64,000 nt of DNA from Cuneatibacter caecimuris (GTDB lineage Bacteria; Bacillota; Clostridia; Lachnospirales; Lachnospiraceae): positions 980,828 through 1,044,827 of the forward strand of contig NZ_SGXF01000001.1 in assembly GCF_004216775.1 (NCBI RefSeq), written 5' to 3'. This document shows, piece after piece, positions 15,252 to 23,372 of the stretch. The notes below the pieces were generated by a model. It made no database searches. It was not told the origin of the DNA and saw nothing but the letters and a program-made list of their open reading frames with translations. The number at the start of each line of letters is the position of its first letter. Positions within the stretch are counted from its first letter, which is position 1. The position numbers and the translations under genes are program-made.

Positions 15252-16097
15252 TTACCTCAAATTTTCTGTCGGGCAAGGGACAAATTCAGCGCGCAGCCAC
15301 TCCGCCACCCCGTCATTTTCATTGCTGCCGATCACTCCGGTAGCAATGGCCTTCAATTCTTCCACCGCGTTTTCTACCGCATAGCATTCATCGGATATTT
15401 CAAACATGGGAATATCGTTGATTGCATCCCCGAAAGACACAACCCTGCCGCAGCCCCATTGCTGCCTTAGCTTCTGAACCGCATGGGCTTTTGTCGCCTT
15501 TGCAGGCATGATTTCACACCAATACTCCGGCCTGTACAGCTCCTGCTGAAGCGTGCAGCGGAATCTCTCATCCTTTGAAAATATGTCATATACCGGGCGC
15601 AGCTCTTCTAATTCGCCAATGCAGGTAAAGTAAAACATTTTTCCCCGGTACAGCTCCCCGCTGTCACAAACCGGCCGCAGCCTTCTGTCCCCCTGTCTCT
15701 GGCCCAGGTATCTTCTGATTCCTTCATTTTCTTTCTGGGATATCCAGGAAACCTTCTCATCCCCATCAATAAAGGAATAGACCAGCGGGCTCATCCCATA
15801 CCCTTCCAAAAGCTCCTGCGCCTTCCGCATTTCTTCTGCGGAAAAACTTTCTTCAGACAGGATTTCCCCGGTGGAGGGCTGGAAAATAAAGGCGCCGTTA
15901 TATGCGATAACCGGAATATCCGCGGACAGACCTTTTGTAACAACGGATGCCGAAACCAGGGATCTGGCAGTGGCGTAAGTAAAAAGCATCCCCTGCCGGA
16001 TCAGGTTGTTGATGATTTCAATACTTTCAGGGCTGATTCTGTCCTGTTTATTTAACAAGGTGCCGTCCAAATCCGTTACATATAATGTTCTGCCCAT
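15252..16097 (-). CDS. Cof-type HAD-IIB phosphatase
   Basis: 281 residues. HAD motif I is VTDLDGTLLN at residues 6-15, motif II is in FTYATARS (the Thr in TYATAR), and motifs III/IV are visible as KATKAHAVQKL and VVSFGDAINDIPMFEISD near residue 215. The C2B cap lies between. HAD-IIB proteins dephosphorylate sugar phosphates, flavin or pyridoxal phosphates, and specificity cannot be read from sequence. The gene lies 3 nt after the MBL gene and 6 nt before the methyltransferase gene. Confidence 0.9.
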   Translation of the reverse strand: MGRTLYVTDLDGTLLNKQDRISPESIEIINNLIRQGMLFTYATARSLVSASVVTKGLSADIPVIAYNGAFIFQPSTGEILSEESFSAEEMRKAQELLEGYGMSPLVYSFIDGDEKVSWISQKENEGIRRYLGQRQGDRRLRPVCDSGELYRGKMFYFTCIGELEELRPVYDIFSKDERFRCTLQQELYRPEYWCEIMPAKATKAHAVQKLRQQWGCGRVVSFGDAINDIPMFEISDECYAVENAVEELKAIATGVIGSNENDGVAEWLRAEFVPCPTENLR

Positions 16098-16100
16098 AAT

Positions 16101-16862
16101 TTATAACCACACTCCCCAATCTCCATAATCAAATACTCCGCTGCCATGATGCAGCTTTCCTTCCTGGTCTAACTGCCGGAAAGTATCGCGCATTCTACCG
16201 ATAATTTCCGGTTCTATCTCCAGTGTATGATGTCCCGGAAACACTTTTTTCACCGGAAGCCCTGAAACTTTTTCCAGGGAAGACAAATAAGCGGCCGGAT
16301 CGGTGGAAGGGTAATAAGCAAGCAGCGTATCTTTATAAATCAGATCCCCGGTGAAGAGATAGCCGCGCTCCGGTTCCCAGAAGCACATATGCCCCGGCGA
16401 ATGGCCTGGGGTATGAAGAACCTGAATATTCCTTCCTCCCAGCTCAATCCGGTCCCCGTCTCCCAATACTTTTGCCGGCTTCCCCTGAAACAGTTGATAT
16501 GTATTTACATCATAACCCTCCGGCAGGTCGCAGCGGTCTGTTACCATCCCTTTGACCGCCCCGAGAGGAAGCGGGAACTCTCCGTTCAGCCAGCTCACTT
16601 CCTGTCCGTGGGCATAAAACTCCGGAAAATATTGATGCCCGCCGATATGGTCCCAATGAATGTGCGTCGCAGCCGCGGCTATGGGCTTATCCGTAAGTTT
16701 TACGGCCTCATTATAAATATTGCTGATCCCTAAGCCCGTGTCGATGAGCAGGCTGCGCCGGGAACCATTCAGAAGATAGCAGTGGGTCTCTTCCCAGTGC
16801 CGGTATTCGCTGATGATATAGGTGGCCGTGTCAATCTGATTGATGGTGAACCATTCTTTCAT
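16101..16862 (-). CDS. MBL-fold metallo-hydrolase
   Basis: 253 residues. The zinc motif ATHIHWDHIGGH is at about residue 85, with further metal ligands in HTPGHSPGHMCFW, GDLIYKD and the C-terminal PGHHTLE, so the HxHxDH arrangement of glyoxalase II/beta-lactamase-fold hydrolases is complete. Substrate unknown; an ester, thioester or lactone are all possible. It is 23 nt downstream of yjdF and 3 nt upstream of the HAD gene, so it likely shares the yjdF promoter and riboswitch. Confidence 0.9.
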   Translation of the reverse strand: MKEWFTINQIDTATYIISEYRHWEETHCYLLNGSRRSLLIDTGLGISNIYNEAVKLTDKPIAAAATHIHWDHIGGHQYFPEFYAHGQEVSWLNGEFPLPLGAVKGMVTDRCDLPEGYDVNTYQLFQGKPAKVLGDGDRIELGGRNIQVLHTPGHSPGHMCFWEPERGYLFTGDLIYKDTLLAYYPSTDPAAYLSSLEKVSGLPVKKVFPGHHTLEIEPEIIGRMRDTFRQLDQEGKLHHGSGVFDYGDWGVWL

Positions 16863-16885
16863 TGATGTTCTCCTTTTGGCAGGCG

Positions 16886-17302
16886 CTACCTGCCCCGATG
16901 CTTCTCCTTCCGTTTTTGCTGTTTCAGCTCAAACTGGCGCTGTTTCTCTGCTTCCCGGTGTTCCCGTCCCACAGTCCTGCGTTCAGTTTTTAACTGCTCC
17001 TGCTGCATTTTCAATGCCTGCTGGGATTTTGTGCCGATCCCCGTACTCTGTACTTGTTTCCGCACTTCTCTCTGAATCCGTTTTGGATTGCGGCTTGATT
17101 CCTTTACGGCAGCTGCCACAGCCGGACTAAAATGCAGACGGCAGTAATTTTTCAGAATAAAATCGTAGACCTCATAGTCTTTTGGCTCCGCCCCGAATGT
17201 TACCTTAACTGCCGATAGCCTTCCCTCTGAAATTCGTTCAAAAACTCCTACCCAGAAAGGGTCCTCAAAAAATACTGTCAGTCTGCCTGTTACTTTGTCC
17301 AT
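16886..17302 (-). CDS. yjdF: YjdF family protein (DUF2992)
   Basis: 138 residues. The N-terminal half begins KVTGRLTVFFEDPFWVGVFE and contains KVTFGAEPKDYEVYDFIL, the YjdF/DUF2992 core. The C-terminal half is a charged, Gln/Arg-rich coiled tail (QQEQLKTERRTVGREHREAE) as in the family. YjdF is the gene most often controlled by the azaaromatic-binding yjdF riboswitch, and its role is thought to be relief from such compounds. A candidate riboswitch lies immediately upstream. It heads a probable six-gene operon that runs to 13304. Confidence 0.9.
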   Translation of the reverse strand: MDKVTGRLTVFFEDPFWVGVFERISEGRLSAVKVTFGAEPKDYEVYDFILKNYCRLHFSPAVAAAVKESSRNPKRIQREVRKQVQSTGIGTKSQQALKMQQEQLKTERRTVGREHREAEKQRQFELKQQKRKEKHRGR

Positions 17303-17324
17303 GACAATTCCTCCTTAATGCCTG

Positions 17325-17455
17325 ATGGCAGGCGTGGTATTAAACTGTACCCGCGCAAATTGTAATGCACAGAGAACGGACGGCCCAAGGAGGGAGGGTT
17401 ACTTACGCCTGAACAGCGCGGCCGGACTACCTACCGGCTCTGTAAGCGGATATTC
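17325..17455 (-). ncRNA. Candidate yjdF (azaaromatic) riboswitch
   Basis: The leader of yjdF is G+C-rich against an AT-rich surrounding. Read on the minus strand it contains CAGAGCCGGTAGGTAGTCCGGC, then AGTAACCCTCCC and a final stem GCGTGGTA-type segment before the SD (CAGGCATTAAGGAGG). The GGTAGG and GTAACCC segments and the location directly before yjdF match my memory of the yjdF motif RNA. No covariance model was run. Confidence 0.65.
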
Positions 17456-17562
17456 TTACGTTGTGTTTTTATCTCTGTGTTTTGATTTTACCATGGGAAA
17501 ACTATTTTTTCTATAGAAATCAGGGGGCAAAGGCTGGAATATGCTTGGAAGTTTGGAAAATA

Positions 17563-17604
17563 AAAACCGCTATAAAGCTGATAAACTTCAACTTTATAGC
17601 GGTT
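17563..17604 (-). terminator. Terminator after vanZ-like gene
   Basis: On the minus strand AACCGCTATAAAG pairs with CTTTATAGCGGTT and is followed by TTTATTTT. A sequence-related hairpin ends guaA at 26706. Confidence 0.8.
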
Positions 17605-17700
17605 CCCTTTTGTCAGTATTGAAAATACCTTCCATATTTCCGTCTGTCTGAATAAACAATCCGGAATTTTCACTCCCCTGTTTCATCAATACACCAATCA

Positions 17701-18219
17701 TTACAGATTAGCAAAAATTAATATTGCAAAAAACAGGCTTGAAAGAACTGCTCCAATCAGACTGAGAATATTTATTATTTTTATCCAGTTTTTGCTTGAT
17801 ATTTTTGAGAGAACAACAGCAATAATAACACCTATTATTCCGCCCAAAGAATTTGATATAACATCTGTAATATCGCTTGCCCCAATCGCAAAAGTATACT
17901 GTATTGCTTCAAACAAGAGGCTGGTACTTATAATAGGCAAAATCCGTATTAGTAATGACTTTTGCTCCCATAAAACATGAATAAATAAACCGAGAGGTAT
18001 AAACGCCAACACATTAAGAAAGATTTCTTTTAAATATGGTTTCCCATTTATTATCACCGGCTCGCTGAAAGGGATCAAATTAATATTTCTGATATGAGGC
18101 AAGCTTTCAAAAGAAAGCTGCGCTTTGAAAATAATAATCCATGTTAAAGCAATTAAATAAAATATGAATAATCCTAAAGTAATTCTTTTTGACTGCATCC
18201 CACTGCGTTTATGGTCCAT
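17701..18219 (-). CDS. VanZ family membrane protein
   Basis: About 172 residues from the ATG at 18219, chosen because GGAGGA lies 7 nt upstream. Four to five membrane segments: LFIFYLIALTWIIIF, then after the characteristic NINLIPFSEPV, FLNVLAFIPLGLFIHVLW, IIGVIIAVVLSKI and a last one at the C-terminus. The NLIPF, NVLAFIPLG and DITDVISNSLGGIIG motifs define VanZ-like proteins. VanZ gives low-level teicoplanin resistance by an unclear route; genomic copies such as this are mostly of unknown role. No van cluster is nearby. Confidence 0.85.
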   Translation of the reverse strand: MDHKRSGMQSKRITLGLFIFYLIALTWIIIFKAQLSFESLPHIRNINLIPFSEPVIINGKPYLKEIFLNVLAFIPLGLFIHVLWEQKSLLIRILPIISTSLLFEAIQYTFAIGASDITDVISNSLGGIIGVIIAVVLSKISSKNWIKIINILSLIGAVLSSLFFAILIFANL

Positions 18220-18290
18220 TATTTTCTCCTCCAAATACTTTGCATTATCTTCCTGTTCCCTTCCAACAAAATGCCCTGTCTAAAAATTCT

Positions 18291-19142
18291 TCACTCTGTG
18301 AACAATTTGATTTTTGACAATGCCCTGTGCAGACGGTATTCATCAAACGGAAGATACTCTGCAATCGTAAACCCCACAATGTCGGAACAATCCTGAATGC
18401 ATTGGAATACTTGTGAGAGCATATCCATCCTCATCTTCCCTCCGCCCGCGCCGTCTCCCACCAGTTCGGGATTTGCGAAATATGTGGAATGGAAGAACCT
18501 CTCATCCAACACATCAATGTCAAAATGAACCAGGATATGAGCAAACTGACCGGCAAATGCTCTGATCTCTTTGGCGGAAATAAAAGATTCTGTCTGTACT
18601 TTATAATTCACGCCCATATGGTCCAGAAACTTTTGCTGATAATCGTGCAGCTCCTGCAAACCGACATAAAGAATCTCCTCTGGCTTGAACTTTGGATTTT
18701 TCATAAGGCCGGACAGCGCAGGATCGCCATGTCCCAGCAATGAACTCAATACCATTGCATGGGCGTTCGGGTATCCGTCCTTTGGCAAAGAAACGTCCGG
18801 ATGCGCATCAATCCAGATGATACCGGTATTTTCATATTTTCCATGGAGATAATCAAAGGGGGCCTGCGATACCATGCAGTTACCGCCGATAGTGATAATT
18901 CTGTCCGGATTCTCAGCAGCAATTTTTCTCATGGCATCTTGAATGCCGCCCAGAACCTCCTCTTTGCCATATATGCCATCCGTCACAGCCATTTCGCCAC
19001 CACCCGGCGGTTTAATTCCCACTGTGACAAGTTTCTGATTCTCATTCTGGGGCAGAATATGAGCCATCAGGTTTGCTCCAAAATAGTAGGTCTCCAAGCC
19101 TCCGCTCACATGGTCGGGATATAATAGCCGAATTGTTTTCAT
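18291..19142 (-). CDS. Arginase/ureohydrolase-family protein with altered metal ligand
   Basis: 283 residues from the ATG at 19142 (GGAGG 8 nt upstream). The arginase-family Mn motifs are present in order: ITIGGNCMVS near residue 90, IWIDAHPDVS near 115, and VHFDIDVLDE near 205. In the first motif the usual GGDHS has become GGNCM, so a metal-ligand His is replaced by Cys. Activity may be lost or changed. Relatives act as agmatinases, formimidoylglutamases or arginases; the actual substrate cannot be given. A terminator at 19242 bounds it upstream. Confidence 0.8.
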   Translation of the reverse strand: MKTIRLLYPDHVSGGLETYYFGANLMAHILPQNENQKLVTVGIKPPGGGEMAVTDGIYGKEEVLGGIQDAMRKIAAENPDRIITIGGNCMVSQAPFDYLHGKYENTGIIWIDAHPDVSLPKDGYPNAHAMVLSSLLGHGDPALSGLMKNPKFKPEEILYVGLQELHDYQQKFLDHMGVNYKVQTESFISAKEIRAFAGQFAHILVHFDIDVLDERFFHSTYFANPELVGDGAGGGKMRMDMLSQVFQCIQDCSDIVGFTIAEYLPFDEYRLHRALSKIKLFTE

Positions 19143-19241
19143 CTGTCTTACCTCCATGAATTCCGGTTGGTCTCTTTCTGTTATCTAGTCATTGTATCAA
19201 ATACTGTCACTTCTTTCCATACAATTTTTCTTAAATAAATC

Positions 19242-19284
19242 AAGAGCCGGAAAGCCCGCTGTTAAAGAGGCTTCCCGGCTCTTT
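19242..19284. terminator. Intrinsic terminator hairpin
   Basis: AAGAGCCGGAAAGCC pairs with GGCTTCCCGGCTCTT (one internal bulge), with TTTG following. It lies between the LspA-like and arginase-like genes. Confidence 0.65.
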
Positions 19285-19330
19285 GTCTGCTATTCATACT
19301 CTTCTTGTAAAGTTCAATTTCGCATCCTCT

Positions 19331-19600
19331 TTAATCATATATTAGGCTGACGGCAGCTTCTGTACCGCCGTACATTTCCATCGCCTTTAGGATACGGTAT
19401 TCTTCGGGTGCAAATTCCTTTAATACCGCTGCCCGTTTTATTTCCTTCAAAAATTGCGGGAAACAGTATCACCAGCGGTTCAAAACAATTTATATCATGG
19501 GTCAGGGACGCGATGATTGCCATAACAGGTTTCCCCACCGCCGGGAAAAAGACAGAGGACATTTTTATCACACATGTCCCCACAACCCCTTATAAAATAA
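19331..19600 (-). pseudogene. Possible gene remnant of unknown family
   Basis: The frame ending at a TAA at 19331 codes for FPQFLKEIKRAAVLKEFAPE and EEYRILKAMEMYGGTEAAVS, which has the look of a genuine helical C-terminus. It is closed upstream by stops near 19470. Another frame further upstream (VFFPAVGKPVMAIIA) is open but disjointed. The segment may be a decayed gene with at least one frameshift. I do not recognise the family, and chance open frames cannot be ruled out. Confidence 0.3.
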
Positions 19601-19661
19601 GCATCTGAAATCTCCTAAAGGGTAACAATATTTTCTCTCTGCTTCCCTGCAAGCTGTAATT

Positions 19662-20183
19662 TTACAATCTAAATTTATTTTTTAAAAAATGCAGATACTC
19701 TTTAACAGATATTTCTCTGCTATGCAAAATTCCAATAACAACAAACATAACTTCTGCAACCGTAAGATAACAGTCTTTTAAATCAAAAATAAAAAGGGAT
19801 GGTATCTGTAAATAGTCTAAACTTCCGGCCCAAAACAGCTTATCCGACAGACTGCATAAACTACCGGCTATGCCACAAATCATTATCATTTTAACCGAAA
19901 AGCTTGTGTATGGTCTTTTTGTCAGATATAGCATATATCCTGAGAGAAAGAGGAATAAAGCAAGAATATTCAATAAAATCGCAACAAATGGACTTGACAA
20001 TATATCAATAAAATTCCCTGCATAAGATAAATGAGTATTTAAGTTGGGATTAAATCTTAAAATTTTAGGTATTATGTCAAAATTGTACTGCATGAACACA
20101 TTGGAAATTACTATTTTAATAGTTTGGTCTATTAAAACCAACAATAAGGCAGGAATAATAAATGGTTTAACTTTTTTAATCAA
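19662..20183 (-). CDS. LspA (signal peptidase II)-like membrane protein
   Basis: 173 residues with four membrane segments. The architecture follows LspA: FIIPALLLVLIDQTIKIVI at the N-terminus, then a segment with CGIAGSLCSLSDKLFW in place of the GNxxDR motif, then FIFDLKDCYLTVAEVMFVV in place of the VxDFxD...NxAD region. The first catalytic Asp (SDK) is kept, but the NxAD Asp is Glu (TVAE), and the Asn/Arg partners are missing. It therefore looks like a divergent paralogue rather than the housekeeping lipoprotein signal peptidase. No lipoprotein gene is adjacent. Confidence 0.7.
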   Translation of the reverse strand: MIKKVKPFIIPALLLVLIDQTIKIVISNVFMQYNFDIIPKILRFNPNLNTHLSYAGNFIDILSSPFVAILLNILALFLFLSGYMLYLTKRPYTSFSVKMIMICGIAGSLCSLSDKLFWAGSLDYLQIPSLFIFDLKDCYLTVAEVMFVVIGILHSREISVKEYLHFLKNKFRL

Positions 20184-20593
20184 TAATATCTCCTTTCAGT
20201 CGAGTAAATTACATCGCACGATATAAGCCCCTCACTGATCCGTACGCGCAGCTTTCTCCATACAGCTTTTCATAATAACATTCACAGTTTCTAAACAGAC
20301 TGACATATATCTTTGGCGTTGCCAATGGTTAATATTTCAGCATTTCCTGAACCTGTTTTTTGTAATACGCTACGTTGCTTTCCGCCAAAATTAGAGCGTC
20401 AGCCTTCCGAATGCAAAATTTCAATTTATTCATTTAATTATATCACTTCCGTTCCGCATTTACCACTAAAAAATAAGGGCATGGCAACCGCCACGCCAAA
20501 TATTTTTTATTTTTTCTCCTCGTGCTTTCAGTAAATCTGCTTTATCATACCATATAGCAGACTCATTAAAACCTTCAAAAACCGTTCATCTTC
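20184..20593. other. Intergenic region without a supported gene
   Basis: About 410 bp between the LspA-like and peptidase E genes. A hairpin (GGCATGGC / GCCACGCC, one mismatch) with a T-rich tail lies near 20479-20520 and could end either unit. Otherwise I see short degenerate frames only, including a YGESCAYGSVRG-like string at 20220-20270 that may be debris from a mobile sequence. Confidence 0.5.
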
Positions 20594-21154
20594 CTATTCG
20601 CCGATTATTTCTAATCCATCCGGAAATTCTCGAATGACAAGGGCACAGGTATTGGTTAATCTCATATTATCCTTTATCGGATATTCTACCTTACCTCTCG
20701 CCTCTCCATCTGGACAATGCACATCCAATCTTGAATTTATCAATCCTAAGTTACCCGCCAAATTATTAGAAAAAAGAAGACTTCCGGCACTCACCCCCAC
20801 TACCATTCCATTTCCCTTAATATATTCCATCAAAGTCGCATTAAATCCAGTAGCATTTACTCTTTCAAGCAAATAATTTGTATCCCCGCCACACAGATAT
20901 ACCACATCATATTTTTGCAGTTCAGCTATTTCCATTCCTGTATGCAAATCAAAAACTTTAATATTTTTATTTTGGATACCACACTTTAACAAATCATTCA
21001 TGCATTCAGGCAGCATCTCTATCGCCCCTGCATCTATTGCTGCTGTAGGAATAAATAACGCCTTTGCCTCTGACACACCTACTCCTAACATCTTCAAAAA
21101 ATATTCTCTGATTTCTTCTGTTTCCAAACCTGCTGATGTTAATAATACTCTCAT
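20594..21154 (-). CDS. Peptidase E-like (S51) protein
   Basis: 186 residues from the ATG at 21154. The S51 fold markers are MRVLLTSAG at the N-terminus, VVYLCGGDTNYLLERV near residue 95 and the nucleophile elbow VGVSAGSLLFSNN near 125. These proteins hydrolyse Asp-X dipeptides or, in cyanophycinase relatives, beta-Asp-Arg; substrate preference is not clear here. The protein is short (typical 200-230) but complete to the TAG. It follows the XRE gene on the same strand with an 8-nt gap, so the two are probably co-transcribed. Confidence 0.85.
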   Translation of the reverse strand: MRVLLTSAGLETEEIREYFLKMLGVGVSEAKALFIPTAAIDAGAIEMLPECMNDLLKCGIQNKNIKVFDLHTGMEIAELQKYDVVYLCGGDTNYLLERVNATGFNATLMEYIKGNGMVVGVSAGSLLFSNNLAGNLGLINSRLDVHCPDGEARGKVEYPIKDNMRLTNTCALVIREFPDGLEIIGE

Positions 21155-21162
21155 ATCTGCTC

Positions 21163-21780
21163 CTATTCTGACCAATTCATTTCTCCATCGGAAATGCCCA
21201 TTTTCCGACACTCGTTGCATACATAATCTTTTTCTGGCTGATTGCCAATCTGATATTTCAATATTTTATCTTTAAAGACAATATACTTTACATTCCCAGC
21301 CTTAAAATCAACAAACCAATTTTTTCCATTATCTGTGTCAACTCCCATTACCCTGGATACTTGCTCCGGGAAATTTTTTTTATCACTGGTAAAAAACAAT
21401 ACCGTCCAATATTTCGGCCTTCCATCGGTGTTCCATAATTCAATCTTATGTACATTCAGCAAGTCAATAATGGTATCATCTGTTACACTTTCTTTAATCA
21501 ATACTCCCTCATATATTTCCTGTTTTTTCCCTTGAATTGCATTATTTCCGCAACTATGCGCTTCCTTAACTTCACTTAATGTCAATTGATCCTTTAACAG
21601 CACATCCGTGGAAACATGAAATAGCTCTCCCAATATTAACAACTTTTCTGTTTCCGGCAATGCAATATCTGCTTCCCACTTAGATATGGATTGCCTGCTT
21701 ACATTACATTTTGATGCAAGTTCCTCTTGAGTCATTCCGTTCACTTTTCTTAATTTTATTATTTTTTCAGATAGCTTCAT
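21163..21780 (-). CDS. XRE-family regulator with C-terminal sensing-like domain
   Basis: 205 residues. The HTH lies at residues 3-60 (KIIKLRKVNGMTQEELASK, then VSRQSISKWEADIALPETEKL). This is the subfamily with RQSISKWE that usually carries a C-terminal regulatory part. Residues 85-205 form an unassigned domain with IYEGVLIKESVTDDTIIDLL, then a KYWTVLFFTS strand and a Cys pair near the end (YVCNECRKMG). The Cys pair could bind a metal or sense redox. It is upstream of, and probably in one operon with, the peptidase E gene. Confidence 0.8.
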   Translation of the reverse strand: MKLSEKIIKLRKVNGMTQEELASKCNVSRQSISKWEADIALPETEKLLILGELFHVSTDVLLKDQLTLSEVKEAHSCGNNAIQGKKQEIYEGVLIKESVTDDTIIDLLNVHKIELWNTDGRPKYWTVLFFTSDKKNFPEQVSRVMGVDTDNGKNWFVDFKAGNVKYIVFKDKILKYQIGNQPEKDYVCNECRKMGISDGEMNWSE

Positions 21781-21920
21781 GAAAGATTACCTCCTGCAAT
21801 TATTGATTTCATTTTACAAGACCTTTATTACTTTTACCACCAATTTCAAAGTGCTTTTTCGCAATTTGCAGTTGCCATCATAAAATTATAGAGGGGTCTA
21901 TCCCCTCTGCAAAAATCCTT

Positions 21921-22068
21921 ACCTACTGCCACTGGCTAACATCATCCTTCCATATTTGCCAACCGTATAATTTGTTCCCTTTTGCAGTTTTTAGTCTGGA
22001 GAATACAATCCATCTTCGCCTATCGTGTAGCCGATGCCATTCTCTCCTAGTTTGCAGCCAACACAAAA
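21921..22068 (-). pseudogene. tnpV-like remnant
   Basis: The minus-strand frame reads ENGIGYTIGEDGLYSPD, a TAA at 21991, then KLQKGTNYTVGKYGRMM before diverging to a stop at 21921. The pattern YTxGEDGLYxPDxKLxxGTxYxxGKYGRM is that of TnpV N-terminal regions. One in-frame stop and a missing C-terminal two thirds mark it as decayed. It suggests an earlier mobile-element visit beside fic. Confidence 0.4.
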
Positions 22069-22109
22069 CTCCTCTGAAAAGCTCATAAAACAAAGCTTTG
22101 CAGAGGAGT
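22068..22109. terminator. Terminator-like hairpin
   Basis: ACTCCTCTG-AAAGCT pairs with AGCTTT-CAGAGGAGT around a 10-nt loop, with a single unpaired base in each arm. It lies between fic and the upstream remnant and probably ends fic transcripts. Confidence 0.5.
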
Positions 22110-22202
22110 GGTGTCTATTCGAATTCACTCCTGTTAGCAATTTTCTAAACATATTTGCTAGCGAGATTTAGTTTTGTTGCCCTGGTGTTGCCATAATTTT
22201 AC

Positions 22203-23210
22203 TCAGCCATTTCGAGTGTAGAAGGTATTCTTGCCACTACTATGCCGAGTGATTTCTCCATTATCGACCAGCTTCTTTAGGGAGTTTTCCACTGACGCTT
22301 TCTTAATAGACGGGCACAGCTCCATGAGCTCACTCTTGGTAAATTTACCGACTTTCTTCTGCGTAGCCCGGCGAACAAGTTCCACAGCAGGCAACTTCTC
22401 ACCGACCAGCTGTATCCTATCTTCAAAGTCCCGGTAGGCAGAAAGGATCGTCCCTAGAAGATATTTGATAAACGGAACAAAATCGTTATCCTCTTCGTGC
22501 CAACGGGTAGATGCAGTCTGCAGAACATCATAATATGCGTTCTTGTTTCGCTCAATTTTTGCTTCCAAACTCACATACCGTCCCACCACATAGCCACTGC
22601 GGTACAAAAGAAGTGTGATCAGCAGTCGGCTCATTCTGCCGTTACCATCATTGAAGGGATGAATACACAGAAAATCATTGATGAAAATAGGAATCAGAAG
22701 CAGCGGATCAATGACGCCATCATCAATCGTCTTGCTGTAACTTTCACAGATGGTCGCAATGGCATCTGGTGTTTCATAGGGCTGCAACGGTGTGAAACGA
22801 ACGAAACTTGTGCCGTCAGCCCGGGGTTCGCTGATATAGTTCTGGACATTTTTGAACCGCCCGCCGATACAGCGGCCAGAATAGTGATAAAGCATCTCAT
22901 GAAGCTGCAAAATATAGTTTGGGGTCAGCGGAATATACTTATAGCTCTTGTGGATGGTATTCAGCACATCTCGATAGCCGCTGATTTCCTCTTCATCCCG
23001 ATTTCGAGGGGTGGTCTTCTCATCGCACAACTGCTTGATTCGGGCCCTGGTCGTTACGATACCTTCAATTTTATTGGACGCCTCGGTACTCTGCACCTCA
23101 GCGGTCTCTATCAGCCGTTCCAGAGCCGCAGGCTTTTGTGCCAGATACATCTCCTGACGGCCCTTGAACTCATGAATCTGTGCCACCAGAGAAAGCACCT
23201 CACTGCCCAT
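22203..23210 (-). CDS. Fic family AMP-transferase with inhibitory motif
   Basis: 335 residues. The Fic motif HPFNDGNGRMSRLL is complete near residue 180, with His, Asp/Glu-position Asp and Arg present. The N-terminal TEASNKIEGI (near residue 40) matches the S/T-xxx-E-G/N inhibitory helix of class II Fic proteins, so activity should be autoinhibited. Residues 280-335 form a winged-helix domain (FTKSELMELCPSIKKASVEN, then LVDNGEITRHSSGKNTFY) that could bind DNA. Five repeats of an AGGCGAA-type site lie directly upstream. The likely activity is AMP transfer to an unknown protein; autoregulation is inference. Confidence 0.9.
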   Translation of the reverse strand: MGSEVLSLVAQIHEFKGRQEMYLAQKPAALERLIETAEVQSTEASNKIEGIVTTRARIKQLCDEKTTPRNRDEEEISGYRDVLNTIHKSYKYIPLTPNYILQLHEMLYHYSGRCIGGRFKNVQNYISEPRADGTSFVRFTPLQPYETPDAIATICESYSKTIDDGVIDPLLLIPIFINDFLCIHPFNDGNGRMSRLLITLLLYRSGYVVGRYVSLEAKIERNKNAYYDVLQTASTRWHEEDNDFVPFIKYLLGTILSAYRDFEDRIQLVGEKLPAVELVRRATQKKVGKFTKSELMELCPSIKKASVENSLKKLVDNGEITRHSSGKNTFYTRNG

Positions 23211-23246
23211 GCCGCACTCTTAAGTTTACTGTAATCAAATTGCCGC

Positions 23247-23372
23247 ATTCGCCTACACAACCTTTCTGTTCGCCTAATAGCAACACATTTTTAGGCGAAT
23301 TGCAAGGAGATTTGGATTATTTTCACCTATTATCGTTGCCTTTTTAGGCGGAATGTAATAGTATAGGCGAAT
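23247..23372. promoter_or_regulatory. Five AGGCGAAT-type sites upstream of fic
   Basis: ATTCGCCTA (23247-23255), TTCGCCTAA (23269-23277), TTAGGCGAAT (23291-23300), TTAGGCGGAAT (23344-23354) and ATAGGCGAAT (23363-23372). The first three are spaced 22 nt, two helical turns, and the set changes orientation in the middle. This looks like an operator cluster for fic. Confidence 0.6.

Noticed and set aside
17701-18219. VanZ as part of a glycopeptide resistance cluster
   Set aside because: No vanH, vanA or vanX genes are near. The VanR/VanS-like pair at 42.6-44.5 kb is linked to an ABC exporter instead.
19335-19583. 82-residue minus-strand frame (MGTCVIKMSSVFFPAVG start)
   Set aside because: Its 3' half conflicts with a better coding-looking frame, it lacks a good SD, and its composition is unconvincing. 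Treated as part of a remnant.
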